A DNA stretch of 64,000 bases from Lutibacter oricola (lineage in GTDB: Bacteria > Bacteroidota > Bacteroidia > Flavobacteriales > Flavobacteriaceae). The notes beneath the pieces are model-generated. The model saw nothing but the letters and a program-made list of their open reading frames with translations. It was not told the DNA's origin and did no database searches. The stretch spans positions 172,903-236,902 of the forward strand of contig NZ_FNNJ01000006.1 of NCBI RefSeq assembly GCF_900106565.1, given 5' to 3'. The position numbers were made by a program, and so were the translations under genes. Below, piece after piece: positions 9,629-19,996 of the stretch. Numbering within the stretch: the first letter of the stretch is position 1; every line of letters starts with the position of its first letter.

Positions 9629-9754
9629 TCTTTTTTTTAATGAAGTGGTTAATCTTTACGTGTCTTTTTTTTGAAGTATGAGTATTATCAGTATTTACGT
9701 GGTTTAATTCCTTTAATTTTAAGAAATCAAATATCTAAATAGTAAAAATATTTT

Positions 9755-10630
9755 ATGAGACCACTTAAAATTGTTGTACTTGCAAAGCAAGTACCGGACA
9801 CACGTCATGTGGGTCCTGATGCCATGAAACCAGATGGTACAGTAAATAGAGGTAAATTGGCAACTGTTTTTAACCCGGACGATTTACATGCGCTAGAACT
9901 GGCATTAAACATAAAAGATCGAATTCCAGGAACAGAAGTAACTATATTAACAATGGGGCCACAAAAAGCTGCAGATATTGTTCGTGAAGGTTATTATCGT
10001 GGAGTTGACAATGGTATTATGATCTCCGATCGAAGATTTGGAGGTGCAGATACTCTTGCAACTAGTTACACCATAGTTCAAGGAATTAAAAAAATATCTG
10101 ATTATGATTTAATTGTTGGAGGAAGACAAGCCATTGATGGAGATACAGCTCAAGTAGGACCACAATGTGCAGATAAGTTAAACATTCCTCAAGTAACTTA
10201 TGTTGAAGAAATTTTAGAAATCGAAGAAGATAAAATTATTGCTAGACGAAGATTGTCTAAAGGAATTGAAACAGTAGCTGCTCCATATCCTTGTTTAATG
10301 ACCGTACATGGCTCTTCTCCAAAATGCAGATCTAGAATTGCAAAAAATGTAATGAAATATAAATATGCAAGAACTAAATCAGAGCTAAGATCTGCCGATG
10401 AGGTGTTACTTAATCTACATAAAAAACGCCCTTATTTAACAATTCCAGAATGGAGTGTTGAAGATATTGAGGCTGATGCTTCAAAAATTGGATTGGCAGG
10501 CTCGCCAACTAAAGTTAAAAGCGTTTCAAGTATTGTGTTAACTGCAAATGAATCTAAAATTTTAACAGATTCGGATAGTGACATTGAAGGAATGATTAAA
10601 GAATTAATTGAACATCACACCATTGGGTAG
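9755..10630 (+). CDS. etfB: Electron transfer flavoprotein, beta subunit (long form)
   Basis: 291 aa. With EtfA it carries electrons between an acyl-CoA dehydrogenase and the respiratory chain or ferredoxin. Conserved parts are KIVVLAKQVPDT at the N-terminus, the FNPDDLHALELAL region, GGRQAIDGDTAQVGPQ (AMP/FAD-binding loop) and the RRRLSKGIETV recognition segment. It is clearly longer than the roughly 250-aa EtfB common in aerobic Flavobacteria and looks more like the subunit encoded with butyryl-CoA dehydrogenase-type enzymes in anaerobic Bacteroidales and Clostridia. That comparison is from memory and would need a tree. Confidence 0.92.
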   Translation: MRPLKIVVLAKQVPDTRHVGPDAMKPDGTVNRGKLATVFNPDDLHALELALNIKDRIPGTEVTILTMGPQKAADIVREGYYRGVDNGIMISDRRFGGADTLATSYTIVQGIKKISDYDLIVGGRQAIDGDTAQVGPQCADKLNIPQVTYVEEILEIEEDKIIARRRLSKGIETVAAPYPCLMTVHGSSPKCRSRIAKNVMKYKYARTKSELRSADEVLLNLHKKRPYLTIPEWSVEDIEADASKIGLAGSPTKVKSVSSIVLTANESKILTDSDSDIEGMIKELIEHHTIG

Positions 10631-10655
10631 TTGATATAACTTAAAATTAGTAAAA

Positions 10656-11675
10656 ATGAAAAGTGTTTTTGTTTATTGCGAAGTAGAAAATAAAAAAGTC
10701 GCAGAAATTAGTCAAGAGTTATTATCAGCAGGAAAACGATTAGCTCAAAAATTAGGTTGTCCATTAGAAGCAATGGTTTTTGGAAATAGTTTAAAAGGAA
10801 TTGAAAGTCAAATTTCACCTTATGGAGTTGATAAATTATTTGTTGCAGATGATGCAAGATTAGAACCTTACACAACATTACCTCACGCAGCTTTGGCTTA
10901 TAAAGTGTTAAAACAGCAAGATCCTCAAATTGTTTTGTTCGGCGCAACCTCAATAGGAAGAGATTTAGCACCTAGATTAGCTTCAAAATTAAATTGTGGT
11001 TTAACAGCAGATGCTACAATATTAGATATTGGAGATCATTTTGTTAAAAAAGAAAAGAAAGAATATACAGATTTGTTGTATGCAATTCGTCCTGCTTTTG
11101 GAGGAAGCATTATGGCAAATATTATAAACTGGGATATGCACCCTCAAATGGCAACGGTTAGAGAAGGTGTAATGAAAAAAGAGATTATTGATGAGAATTA
11201 TAGCACAGAGGTTATTACTGTTGAAGTAAATGGTGTTGTAAAAGATGAAGACTTTGTTGTGGAAGTAATTGACCGTCATATTGAAGAATCTGGTGTAAAC
11301 TTAAAAGAATCACCTATTATTGTGGCTGGTGGATACGGAGTTGGTTCAAAAGAAAACTTTGACTTACTAAAAAATCTCGCTAATATTTTAGGAGGTGAAG
11401 TTGGAGGTTCTAGAGCAGCAGTAGATGCAGGCTTTATTGATCATAACCGTCAAATTGGACAAACCGGAACTACGGTTAGACCTAAATTATATATTGCTGC
11501 AGGTATTTCAGGTGCAATCCAACATACTGCTGGTATGCAGGATGCCTCTATGATTATTTCAATAAATAATGATCCTGAAGCGCCAATAAATGATATTGCA
11601 GATTATGTAATTACGGGTGATTTAGGAGTTGTTCTTCCTAAAATGATTAAATATTATAAGGAGAACGCAAAATAG
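10656..11675 (+). CDS. etfA: Electron transfer flavoprotein, alpha subunit
   Basis: 339 aa partner of EtfB, 25 bp downstream. The C-terminal FAD domain is complete: VAGGYGVGSKENF, VGGSRAAVDAGF, the FAD-contacting GQTGTTVRP and GISGAIQHTAGM, then INNDPEAPI and ADYVITGDL. Like its partner it is of the longer type. Followed by a REP-like hairpin and an acyl-CoA dehydrogenase, so the three genes look like one functional set. Confidence 0.94.
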   Translation: MKSVFVYCEVENKKVAEISQELLSAGKRLAQKLGCPLEAMVFGNSLKGIESQISPYGVDKLFVADDARLEPYTTLPHAALAYKVLKQQDPQIVLFGATSIGRDLAPRLASKLNCGLTADATILDIGDHFVKKEKKEYTDLLYAIRPAFGGSIMANIINWDMHPQMATVREGVMKKEIIDENYSTEVITVEVNGVVKDEDFVVEVIDRHIEESGVNLKESPIIVAGGYGVGSKENFDLLKNLANILGGEVGGSRAAVDAGFIDHNRQIGQTGTTVRPKLYIAAGISGAIQHTAGMQDASMIISINNDPEAPINDIADYVITGDLGVVLPKMIKYYKENAK

Positions 11676-11718
11676 TTAAACAATAAAATAAATAGAAGTT
11701 TTGAAATAGAATGTAATC

Positions 11719-11748
11719 GTTATGCTGAATTTGTTTTAGCATCTCATT
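11719..11748. repeat. REP-like hairpin element (GTnAT...ATCTCA family)
   Basis: A 30-base element with the layout GTnAT-stem-TTG-stem-ATCTCA. Here the arms are ATGCTGAA and TTTAGCAT. The same layout with different, internally complementary arms appears at 30544, 31256 and 60408. It lies between etfA and the acyl-CoA dehydrogenase gene. Confidence 0.65.
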
Positions 11749-11807
11749 AAAAAAATAACGAATGGCGCATTTTTAGAATTTCTATAAATAATATAAAATA
11801 GAAAAAA

Positions 11808-13535
11808 ATGGATAATTTTTTCAAAGATACACCGGATTTTAAGTTTCACCTTAAAGATCCAATTGTAAAAAAAGTTGTACAATTAAAAGAAGATAATTTT
11901 GAGCAATCTGAAAAGTTTGATTATGCTCCTTTGAATCATGAAGATGCAATAGATTCATATGAGAAAGTACTAGAAATAGTAGGAGATATTTGCGCAAATA
12001 CAATAGCTAATAATGCAGAATCTATAGATATTGAAGGTCCACATATTGAAAATAACGAAGTAATTTATGCTAAAGGAACTACTGAAGATTATAAAGCATT
12101 GTATGATGCTGGTCTTGTTGGTATGGCATTACCTCGAGAATATGGTGGTTTAAATTTTCCTTTATTGCCATATGTAATGGCTGCGGAAATGGTAGCACGT
12201 GCTGATGCTGGGTTTGCAAATATTTGGGGACTTCAAGATTGTGCCGAAACTATTTACGAGTTTGGTTCAGAAGAACAAAAAGAAAAGTTTTTACCTAGAT
12301 TTAATAGAGATGGAGCAACAGCAGCAATGGTTTTAACAGAACCAGATGCAGGATCGGATTTACAAGCAGTAAAACTAAAAGCTGTTTTTGATGAAGAAAA
12401 AAATACTTGGGTTTTAAATGGCGTTAAGCGTTTTATTACTAATGGTGATGCTGATATTTCGTTAGTGTTAGCTCGTTCTGAAGAAGGAACTAGTGATGCT
12501 CGTGGATTATCTATGTTTATTTACGATAGAAATGATCACGCAGTTGAAGTTCGACATTTAGAAAAAAAACTAGGAATTAAAGGTTCTCCAACTTGTGAAT
12601 TAGTGTTTAAAGATGCTCCTGCTGAATTAGTAGGGAAAGAGCGTTTTGGTTTAATTAAATACGTAATGTCTTTAATGAACTCTGCGCGTTTAGGTGTTGG
12701 TGCGCAATCTGTAGGTATTGCAGACGCTGCTTATAGAGAAGCTTTAAAATACGCTGAAGAAAGAGCGCAGTTTGGGAAAGAAATTGTGAATTTTCCAGCG
12801 GTTTACGAAATGTTAACCAATATGAAAGTTAAAGTAGATGCACTTCGTTCTTTATTATATGAAACTACACGTTTTGTAGATCTTTTAAAAGCTTATGAGG
12901 AAGTTATGAAAGATAGAAAGCTAGAGAAAGAAGAACGTATGGAAATGAAACACTATGCTAAACTTTCTAACGTGTTTACACCTCTTATTAAATTAACTGC
13001 AAGTGAGGCTTGTAATAAAATTGCTTACGATTCTTTGCAAATTCACGGAGGTACTGGTTTTATGAAAGATTTTCCGATAGAACGTATTTATAGAGATGCT
13101 AGAATTACTTCAATTTACGAAGGAACATCTCAATTACAAGCAGTAGCTGCAATTAAAGGTGTAACTACTGGAGTTTTCTTCGATCAAATTAAAGAGTATG
13201 ATGCGTTAGTATCAGATAAAAACTGTGAAGTAAGAACAAAACTTCATAAAATGGCAGAAAAATATCAAACTATTGTAAAAAGAGTTGTAGATCAAGATAG
13301 TGCTGAATTGATAGACTTTCATTCAACTAGGCTAGTAGAAATGGCCGGTAATATTATTATGGGGTATTTATTAGTATTGAATAGTCAAAAAGATGAGAAA
13401 TTTGTGAAGACTGCAAGGTTGTTTGTAAATTTAGTACGATCTGAAAACAAAGAGAGATTTGATTATATGAGAGGGTTTAGTTTAGAAAATTTAGAGATGT
13501 ACAAAGATGTAGATTTAGAGGTTTTACAGAACTAA
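11808..13535 (+). CDS. Acyl-CoA dehydrogenase (long, about 575-aa type)
   Basis: 575 aa. A flavoprotein that desaturates acyl-CoA thioesters and passes electrons to an Etf. Signatures are AMVLTEPDAGSDLQ (FAD/substrate loop), NGVKRFITNGDAD, the RLGVGAQSVGIADAAYREAL helix, ERAQFGKEI, the LQIHGGTGFMKDFPIERIYRD block and the catalytic-Glu region IYEGTSQLQ. The roughly 190-residue C-terminal extension beyond the classical fold matches the longer Bacteroidota subgroup. Located 132 bp after etfA, which suggests it is the Etf partner. Substrate chain length cannot be read from sequence. Confidence 0.92.
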   Translation: MDNFFKDTPDFKFHLKDPIVKKVVQLKEDNFEQSEKFDYAPLNHEDAIDSYEKVLEIVGDICANTIANNAESIDIEGPHIENNEVIYAKGTTEDYKALYDAGLVGMALPREYGGLNFPLLPYVMAAEMVARADAGFANIWGLQDCAETIYEFGSEEQKEKFLPRFNRDGATAAMVLTEPDAGSDLQAVKLKAVFDEEKNTWVLNGVKRFITNGDADISLVLARSEEGTSDARGLSMFIYDRNDHAVEVRHLEKKLGIKGSPTCELVFKDAPAELVGKERFGLIKYVMSLMNSARLGVGAQSVGIADAAYREALKYAEERAQFGKEIVNFPAVYEMLTNMKVKVDALRSLLYETTRFVDLLKAYEEVMKDRKLEKEERMEMKHYAKLSNVFTPLIKLTASEACNKIAYDSLQIHGGTGFMKDFPIERIYRDARITSIYEGTSQLQAVAAIKGVTTGVFFDQIKEYDALVSDKNCEVRTKLHKMAEKYQTIVKRVVDQDSAELIDFHSTRLVEMAGNIIMGYLLVLNSQKDEKFVKTARLFVNLVRSENKERFDYMRGFSLENLEMYKDVDLEVLQN

Positions 13536-13557
13536 TTCTATTAAAATAATTATAAAA

Positions 13558-13627
13558 ATTGTCATTTTAAGTGAGGCGAAAAATCTTTTTTTAGATGCTG
13601 AATTTCATTTAGAATGACAATTTTTTA
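13558..13627. terminator. Large inverted repeat acting as probable terminator
   Basis: ATTGTCATTTT at 13558-13568 pairs with AGAATGACAAT at 13611-13621, followed on the + strand by a T run. The interior carries smaller segments typical of Flavobacteria dispersed repeats (GTCATTTTAAGTGAGGCG; GATGCTGAATTTCA). It separates the acyl-CoA dehydrogenase gene from the glycosyltransferase gene. Confidence 0.65.
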
Positions 13628-13655
13628 GTTTAAATTTGCTTCAAATCAAAAAATA

Positions 13656-14612
13656 GTGAAGTTACTTTTTTCAATAATAATTCCAGTTTACAATAGACCT
13701 CAAGAAATTGACGAATTATTGCAAAGTTTAACAACCCAAACTTATACTAAAAAGTTTGAAGTTATTATTGTTGAAGATGGATCAGAAAATATTTCAAAAG
13801 AAATTGTTGAGAGTTACCAAGAGAAACTTCAATTAAAATATTTTTTAAAAAATAATACTGGAGCAGGAGCAAGTCGAAATTATGGAATGCAAAAGGCCTC
13901 TGGAAATTACTTTATAATTTTTGATTCAGATTGTATAATTCCGCCTAACTATTTAAATGAAGTAGAAAAAGCTTTAATTAATAATTATACAGATGCTTAT
14001 GGAGGTGCAGATGCTGCGCACGAATCTTTTACAATTATTCAAAAAGCAATAAATTATAGTATGACTTCCTTTTTTACAACCGGTGGAATTCGAGGAAGTA
14101 AAAAAGCAGTAGATAAATTTCAACCAAGAAGTTTTAATTTGGGAATTTCAAAAAAGGCTTTTGAAGCAACTGAAGGTTTTTCTAAAATGAAAATAGGAGA
14201 GGATATTGACTTAACTTTTAGAATTTGGGAGCATAAATTTGATACTCAATTTATTGAAGGTGCTTTTGTGTACCATAAACGAAGATCTACTTTTAAGCAG
14301 TTTTTTAAACAAACTTTTGCCTTTGGAAAAGGAAGGCCATTTTTGAATGCAAAATTTCCTGGAACTGCCAAAATTACCTATTGGTTTCCTTCAGTTTTTT
14401 TAATAGGTTTATTATTTTCAATAGTAGCTTTTATTACAGGTATTAATTTATTTATTGGTTTGGTAGGGTTATATTTTGCCGTAATTTTTATTGATTCATT
14501 ATTAAAAAATAAAAGTATTCTAGTTGCTGCGGCAAGTATTGTTACAACGCTAATTCAGTTTTGTGGTTACGGTTCTGGTTTTATAATCGGTTACTTAAAA
14601 CCTAGAAGTTAA
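13656..14612 (+). CDS. Family 2 glycosyltransferase with C-terminal membrane segments
   Basis: 318 aa, GTG start. A GT-A fold inverting glycosyltransferase: N-terminal FSIIIPVYNRPQEI, nucleotide-sugar region IIVEDGSENIS, DSDC as the metal-binding DxD equivalent, and a late GEDIDLTFRIW motif for the catalytic base. Two or three hydrophobic segments at about 240-310 anchor it in the inner membrane. It would add a sugar to a lipid carrier or surface glycan; donor and acceptor unknown. Isolated between a terminator and convergent clpC. Confidence 0.9.
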   Translation: MKLLFSIIIPVYNRPQEIDELLQSLTTQTYTKKFEVIIVEDGSENISKEIVESYQEKLQLKYFLKNNTGAGASRNYGMQKASGNYFIIFDSDCIIPPNYLNEVEKALINNYTDAYGGADAAHESFTIIQKAINYSMTSFFTTGGIRGSKKAVDKFQPRSFNLGISKKAFEATEGFSKMKIGEDIDLTFRIWEHKFDTQFIEGAFVYHKRRSTFKQFFKQTFAFGKGRPFLNAKFPGTAKITYWFPSVFLIGLLFSIVAFITGINLFIGLVGLYFAVIFIDSLLKNKSILVAAASIVTTLIQFCGYGSGFIIGYLKPRS

Positions 14613-14620
14613 GTTTTGAG

Positions 14621-14650
14621 CAAAAAAAAAGGTTGATTGCTCAACCTTTC
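14621..14650 (-). terminator. Terminator of clpC (minus strand), also weak on plus strand
   Basis: An 8-bp stem (AAGGTTGA/TCAACCTT, loop TTGC). Read on the minus strand it is followed by nine T, a strong terminator for clpC. On the plus strand the T-tract is short, so it may only weakly end the glycosyltransferase transcript. Confidence 0.85.
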
Positions 14651-14671
14651 TTTAATTATGTTTTTTGTTGA

Positions 14672-17200
14672 TTACTCAACTTTGTCTTTTTCTATACTAA
14701 TTGTAAGCTCATCCTTATCTTTATCAAGTTCCATAGTTATGGTGTCGCCTTCTTTTAATTTAGAGTTTACAATTTCTTCAGCCAATGCATCTTCAATATA
14801 TTTTTGAATTGCACGTTTTAAAGGTCTAGCTCCATATTGCTTATCAAAACCTTTATTGGCAATGTAATCTTTAGCTTCATCACTTAAGTTTAAGTTGTAA
14901 CCTAAATCTTCAATACGAGAAACTAATTTTTTCAATTCAATATCAATAATTGAATGAATATCTTCACGCTCTAATGCATTAAACACAATTACATCATCAA
15001 TTCTATTTAAAAATTCTGGAGCAAACGATTTTTTTAAGGCATTTTCAATTACACTTTTAGCATTTGCATCTGCTTGTGCTTTTTTAGATGAAGTACCAAA
15101 ACCAACACCAGAACCAAAATCTTTTAATTGACGTGATCCAATATTAGATGTCATAATAATAATTGTATTTCTAAAATCTATTTTACGACCTAAACTATCT
15201 GTAATATGCCCATCATCTAAAACTTGAAGTAACATATTAAAAACATCTGGATGCGCTTTTTCAATTTCATCTAGTAAAACTACTGCGTAAGGTTTACGTC
15301 TAATTTTTTCAGTTAGCTGCCCACCTTCTTCATAGCCAACGTATCCTGGAGGTGCACCAACTAAACGAGAAATGGCAAATTTCTCCATATATTCACTCAT
15401 ATCAATTCTAACTAAAGAATCTTCATTGTCAAATAATTCGGTAGCTAAAACTTTGGCTAACTGTGTTTTTCCAACTCCAGTTTGCCCTAAAAATATAAAT
15501 GAACCAATTGGCTTATTTGGATCTTTAAGTCCAACACGGTTACGCTGAATAGCTTTAACAACCTTTTTAACAGCTTCATCTTGACCAATAACTTTACCTT
15601 TAATTAATTCAGGTAAATCGTGTAATCTATTCGTTTCTGCTTCTGCAACTCTGTTAACAGGAATTCCTGTCATCATAGAAACTACTTCGGCAACATTATC
15701 TTCAGTTACAATTTCTCTATTTAATTTTGAAGCTTCTTCCCATTTAGTTTGTTCGGTTTGTAATTGACCTTCAACTCTTTTTTCATCATCACGTAAACGA
15801 GCGGCTTCTTCATATTTTTGACCATTTACAGCAGCTGTTTTATTAGTTTTAATTTGTTCTAATTCAGCTTCTAAATGTAAAACCTCTTTTGGAACCACAA
15901 TATTTGTTATATGTATTCTAGAACCAGCTTCATCTAAAGCATCAATAGCTTTGTCTGGTAAAAAACGATCTGTCATATAACGGTTTGTTAATTTTACACA
16001 AGCTTCAATAGCTTCATTAGTAAAATCTACATTATGGTGTTCTTCATATTTTTCTTTTATATTATGAAGTATTTGTATTGTTTCTTCAACAGATGTTGGT
16101 TCTACAATTACCTTTTGAAAACGACGCTCTAAAGCTCCATCCTTTTCAATATTTGTTCTGTACTCGTCTAAAGTTGTGGCACCAATACATTGAATTTCTC
16201 CACGAGCCAATGCAGGCTTTAACATATTTGAAGCATCTAAAGATCCAGTTGCTCCACCAGCACCAACAATGGTATGAATTTCATCAATGAATAAAATAAT
16301 ATCTTCATTTTTCTCTAATTCATTCATTAGAGCTTTCATTCTTTCTTCAAACTGACCACGGTATTTAGTACCTGCAACTAAACTAGCAAGGTCTAATGAT
16401 ATTATACGCTTGTCAAATAAAATTCTAGAAACCTTACGTTGAACAATTCTTAAAGCTAAACCTTCGGCAATGGCAGATTTACCAACTCCTGGCTCACCAA
16501 TAAGCATTGGATTGTTTTTCTTTCTTCTACTTAATATTTGAGAAACTCGTTCAATTTCTTTTTTACGTCCAACAACAGGGTCTAATTTGTCTTCTTCAGC
16601 CATACGAGTTAAGTCTCTACCAAAATTATCTAGAACAGGAGTTTTAGATTTTTGTTGTGGAGATTTTCCACTTTTTGGTTGCTCAAAAGGATTAGATTTT
16701 GGAGCTTCAAAATCGTCATCAGAAGGAGTGTCAGCTCTTGGAGTATCAATTTCTTCATCAGTAAATAACTGTTTAAATACAGTTTTTACATCTTCATAGT
16801 TTGCTTCGAAGTTATTTAAAAGCTTTGTGGTTGGATCATTTTCGTTTCTAAGAATGCAAAGTAACAAGTGAGCAGTATTTACAGAATCGTTTTGATACAG
16901 TTTAGCCTCTAAAAAAGTTGTCTTTAAAGCTTTTTCTGCTTGCTTTGTTAAATGCAGACTTTTTTTACCGTTAGAAAGTAACGCAGAAGGATTGCTAGGA
17001 CTAAGTCCTTCAATCTTTTTTCTTAAATGATCTAGGTTAATATCTAATGAATTTAATATTTCTATTGCTTTGCCGTCTCCTTTTCGTAAAACTCCTAGCA
17101 TAAGATGTTCTGTACCTATAAAATCGTGTCCCAATCTTATAGCTTCTTCCTTACTGTATGCTATTACATCTTTAACTTTTGGTGAAAAATTATCGTCCAT
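14672..17200 (-). CDS. clpC: ATP-dependent Clp protease ATP-binding subunit ClpC
   Basis: 842 aa, normal length. A AAA+ unfoldase that feeds proteins to ClpP. Two Clp_N repeats at about 1-145; a linker; AAA module 1 with Walker A GEPGVGKSAIAEG and LFIDEIHTIVGAG; a UVR segment near KYEEAARLRDDEKRVEG; AAA module 2 with GQTGVGKTQLAK and VVLLDEIEKAHPDVF; and a C-terminal D2-small domain. Divergent from gyrA across a 259-bp gap. Mechanism and fold assignment are secure. Confidence 0.97.
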   Translation of the reverse strand: MDDNFSPKVKDVIAYSKEEAIRLGHDFIGTEHLMLGVLRKGDGKAIEILNSLDINLDHLRKKIEGLSPSNPSALLSNGKKSLHLTKQAEKALKTTFLEAKLYQNDSVNTAHLLLCILRNENDPTTKLLNNFEANYEDVKTVFKQLFTDEEIDTPRADTPSDDDFEAPKSNPFEQPKSGKSPQQKSKTPVLDNFGRDLTRMAEEDKLDPVVGRKKEIERVSQILSRRKKNNPMLIGEPGVGKSAIAEGLALRIVQRKVSRILFDKRIISLDLASLVAGTKYRGQFEERMKALMNELEKNEDIILFIDEIHTIVGAGGATGSLDASNMLKPALARGEIQCIGATTLDEYRTNIEKDGALERRFQKVIVEPTSVEETIQILHNIKEKYEEHHNVDFTNEAIEACVKLTNRYMTDRFLPDKAIDALDEAGSRIHITNIVVPKEVLHLEAELEQIKTNKTAAVNGQKYEEAARLRDDEKRVEGQLQTEQTKWEEASKLNREIVTEDNVAEVVSMMTGIPVNRVAEAETNRLHDLPELIKGKVIGQDEAVKKVVKAIQRNRVGLKDPNKPIGSFIFLGQTGVGKTQLAKVLATELFDNEDSLVRIDMSEYMEKFAISRLVGAPPGYVGYEEGGQLTEKIRRKPYAVVLLDEIEKAHPDVFNMLLQVLDDGHITDSLGRKIDFRNTIIIMTSNIGSRQLKDFGSGVGFGTSSKKAQADANAKSVIENALKKSFAPEFLNRIDDVIVFNALEREDIHSIIDIELKKLVSRIEDLGYNLNLSDEAKDYIANKGFDKQYGARPLKRAIQKYIEDALAEEIVNSKLKEGDTITMELDKDKDELTISIEKDKVE

Positions 17201-17459
17201 AACTATGTGTTTATATGGTAAAATTAACTGATTTTTTTTGTTTTTTAGTACAAAAATAAAGCCACTTTAAAATATTTTGAAATTTTGTCAGTTTTAATTC
17301 TTTAAAAACAGTTGTAAATCAGCGGTTTAATAAGCTTGCTTTTCAACTAGATATTGTTAATAAGTAATATAAAAACAACGTAATTAATAATTTGTAAAAA
17401 TTCGAAAAGTTGTATATTGCTTTGTTAAAATTTGACATAAAAAAATTAAAAAAAAATAT
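17201..17459. promoter_or_regulatory. Divergent clpC / gyrA promoter region
   Basis: 259 bp of AT-rich DNA between two divergent housekeeping genes, so it must hold both promoters. Near gyrA there are imperfect -7-like strings (around 17412-17437) but no perfect TAnnTTTG with a spaced TTG. No repressor palindrome such as CIRCE was found. Confidence 0.4.
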
Positions 17460-19985
17460 ATGGCAGACGGAGAAAAACTGATACCAATTAACATAGAAGA
17501 TGAAATGAAATCAGCTTACATTGATTATTCAATGTCAGTGATTGTTTCAAGAGCATTACCAGATGTTCGCGATGGTTTAAAACCGGTACACAGAAGGGTT
17601 TTATACGGAATGCACGAATTAGGAATAAAAGCAACAGGGTCTTATAAAAAGTCAGCCAGAGTTGTTGGGGAAGTATTAGGTAAGTATCACCCGCACGGAG
17701 ATACATCTGTATACGACTCAATGGTACGTATGGCACAAGACTGGAGTGTAAGATATATGATGGTAGATGGTCAAGGTAACTTTGGTTCTGTAGATGGTGA
17801 CAGCCCGGCAGCAATGCGTTATACTGAGGTGCGTATGCAAAAAATATCAGAAGAAATGTTATCTGATATTGAAAAAGATACTGTAGATCACAAATTAAAC
17901 TTTGATGATACTTTAAATGAACCAACAGTATTACCAACTCGTATACCAAACTTATTGGTAAACGGAGCTTCTGGTATTGCAGTTGGTATGGCTACAAATA
18001 TGGCACCGCATAACTTAACTGAGGTTATTAACGGTACTGTAGCTTATATTGAAAATAGAGATATTGAAATATCTGAACTAATGCAGCACATTAAAGCTCC
18101 TGATTTTCCAACTGGTGGGATTATCTATGGTTATGAAGGTGTAAAAGATGCATTTGAAACAGGTAGAGGTAGAATAGTAATGCGTGCTAAAGCCACTATT
18201 GAAGAGGTAAAAGGACGTGAGTGTATTATTGTTACTGAAATTCCTTATCAAGTTAATAAAGCAGAAATGATTAAAAAAACTGCTGAATTAGTTAATGATA
18301 AAAAATTAGAAGGTATTGCAAACATTCGTGATGAATCGGATAGAAATGGTATGCGTGTAGTGTACGTTTTAAAACGTGATGCAATTCCAAACATTGTTTT
18401 AAATAAATTATTTAAATATACAGCTTTACAAACTTCTTTTAGTGTAAATAATATTGCATTAGTAAACGGAAGACCAGAGCAATTAAACTTAAAGCAATTA
18501 ATTCATTATTTTGTAGAGCATAGACACGAAGTTGTTGTTAGACGTACACAATATGAATTAAAGAAAGCGGAAGCAAGAGCACATATTTTAGAAGGTTTAA
18601 TTATTGCGAGTGATAATATTGATGAAGTAATCAAAATTATTAGAGCATCTTCTAATGCAGACGAAGCAAGAGAAAGTTTAATTGAGCGTTTTGGATTAAC
18701 AGAAATTCAAGCAAAAGCTATTGTTGAAATGCGTCTACGTCAATTAACAGGACTAGAGCAAGATAAACTAAGAGCTGAGTATGACGAAATAATTAAACAA
18801 ATTGCAGATTTAAAAGATATTTTAGATAACGAAGAACGTCGTTACCAAATTATTACTGATGAATTAGTTGCTATTAGAGATAAATATGGTGATGATCGTA
18901 GATCTGTAATTGAGTATGCTGGTGGAGACTTATCTATTGAAGATATGATTCCTAATTCAGAAGTTGTAGTAACAATTTCACACGCAGGTTACGTTAAGCG
19001 TACAAACTTAGACGAATATAAAGTTCAGAATAGAGGTGGTAGAGGACAAAAAGGAGTTGCTACTAGAAATGAAGATTTCTTAGAGCACTTGTTTGTTGCT
19101 ACAAATCATCAATACATGTTATTCTTTACTCAAAAAGGAAAAGTATTCTGGATGCGTGTTTATGAAATACCAGAAGGTGGTAAAAACACAAAAGGTAGAG
19201 CAATACAGAACTTAATAAATATTGAGCAAGACGATAAAGTAAAAGCATTCTTAGTTACCGAAGACCTAAAAAATGAAGAGTATGTAAATAATCATTATGT
19301 GATTATGGCAACTAAAAGAGGTCAAGTTAAAAAAACATCTTTAGAGCAATATTCTAGACCAAGAACAAATGGTATTAATGCTATTACTATTAAAGAAGGT
19401 GATGAGTTATTAGAGGCTAAATTAACTACTGGTAACAGTCAAGTTATGATGGCGTTAAGATCTGGTAAGTCTATTCGTTTTGAAGAAAGTAAAACTAGAC
19501 CAATGGGTAGAAATGCTTCAGGGGTAAGAGGTATTACTTTACAAAATCCACAAGATGAGGTTATTGGAATGATAGCTGTAAACGACCAAGAAAGCAATGT
19601 GTTAGTTGTTTCAGAAAATGGTTACGGTAAACGTTCAAGTTTAGAAGACTATAGAATTACAAATCGTGGTGGTAAAGGTGTAAAAACAATAAATGTTACT
19701 GATAAAACAGGTGGTTTAGTTGCAATTAAAAATGTAACTGACGAAAATGATTTAATGATTATTAACAAATCGGGGATTACTATTCGATTAGCTGTTGCGG
19801 ATCTACGTGTTATGGGTAGAGCTACACAAGGAGTTAAGTTAATAAATATTAAGAATAACGATTCAATTGCATCTGTTGCAAAAGTAATGCATGAAGAAGA
19901 AGAGGAGATAGAAGTTAATGCTTCAGAAACGGAGAATGGCACGGATATTGAATCTAGTACAGAAGAAAATAACAATCAAGAATAA
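17460..19985 (+). CDS. gyrA: DNA gyrase subunit A
   Basis: 841 aa. Breakage-rejoining subunit of gyrase, which introduces negative supercoils. The winged-helix active-site Tyr is in [10 protein letters not shown]; the quinolone-determining region reads [19 protein letters not shown] (Thr at the residue equivalent to E. coli Ser83, by my alignment). The C-terminal beta-pinwheel has the GyrA-box signature [10 protein letters not shown] at about residue 525 and further repeats of the same type, separating it from ParC. The tail is acidic. 11 bp before the TPR gene. Confidence 0.97.
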   Translation: MADGEKLIPINIEDEMKSAYIDYSMSVIVSRALPDVRDGLKPVHRRVLYGMHELGIKATGSYKKSARVVGEVLGKYHPHGDTSVYDSMVRMAQDWSVRYMMVDGQGNFGSVDGDSPAAMRYTEVRMQKISEEMLSDIEKDTVDHKLNFDDTLNEPTVLPTRIPNLLVNGASGIAVGMATNMAPHNLTEVINGTVAYIENRDIEISELMQHIKAPDFPTGGIIYGYEGVKDAFETGRGRIVMRAKATIEEVKGRECIIVTEIPYQVNKAEMIKKTAELVNDKKLEGIANIRDESDRNGMRVVYVLKRDAIPNIVLNKLFKYTALQTSFSVNNIALVNGRPEQLNLKQLIHYFVEHRHEVVVRRTQYELKKAEARAHILEGLIIASDNIDEVIKIIRASSNADEARESLIERFGLTEIQAKAIVEMRLRQLTGLEQDKLRAEYDEIIKQIADLKDILDNEERRYQIITDELVAIRDKYGDDRRSVIEYAGGDLSIEDMIPNSEVVVTISHAGYVKRTNLDEYKVQNRGGRGQKGVATRNEDFLEHLFVATNHQYMLFFTQKGKVFWMRVYEIPEGGKNTKGRAIQNLINIEQDDKVKAFLVTEDLKNEEYVNNHYVIMATKRGQVKKTSLEQYSRPRTNGINAITIKEGDELLEAKLTTGNSQVMMALRSGKSIRFEESKTRPMGRNASGVRGITLQNPQDEVIGMIAVNDQESNVLVVSENGYGKRSSLEDYRITNRGGKGVKTINVTDKTGGLVAIKNVTDENDLMIINKSGITIRLAVADLRVMGRATQGVKLINIKNNDSIASVAKVMHEEEEEIEVNASETENGTDIESSTEENNNQE

Positions 19986-19996
19986 ATCAATCTAAA

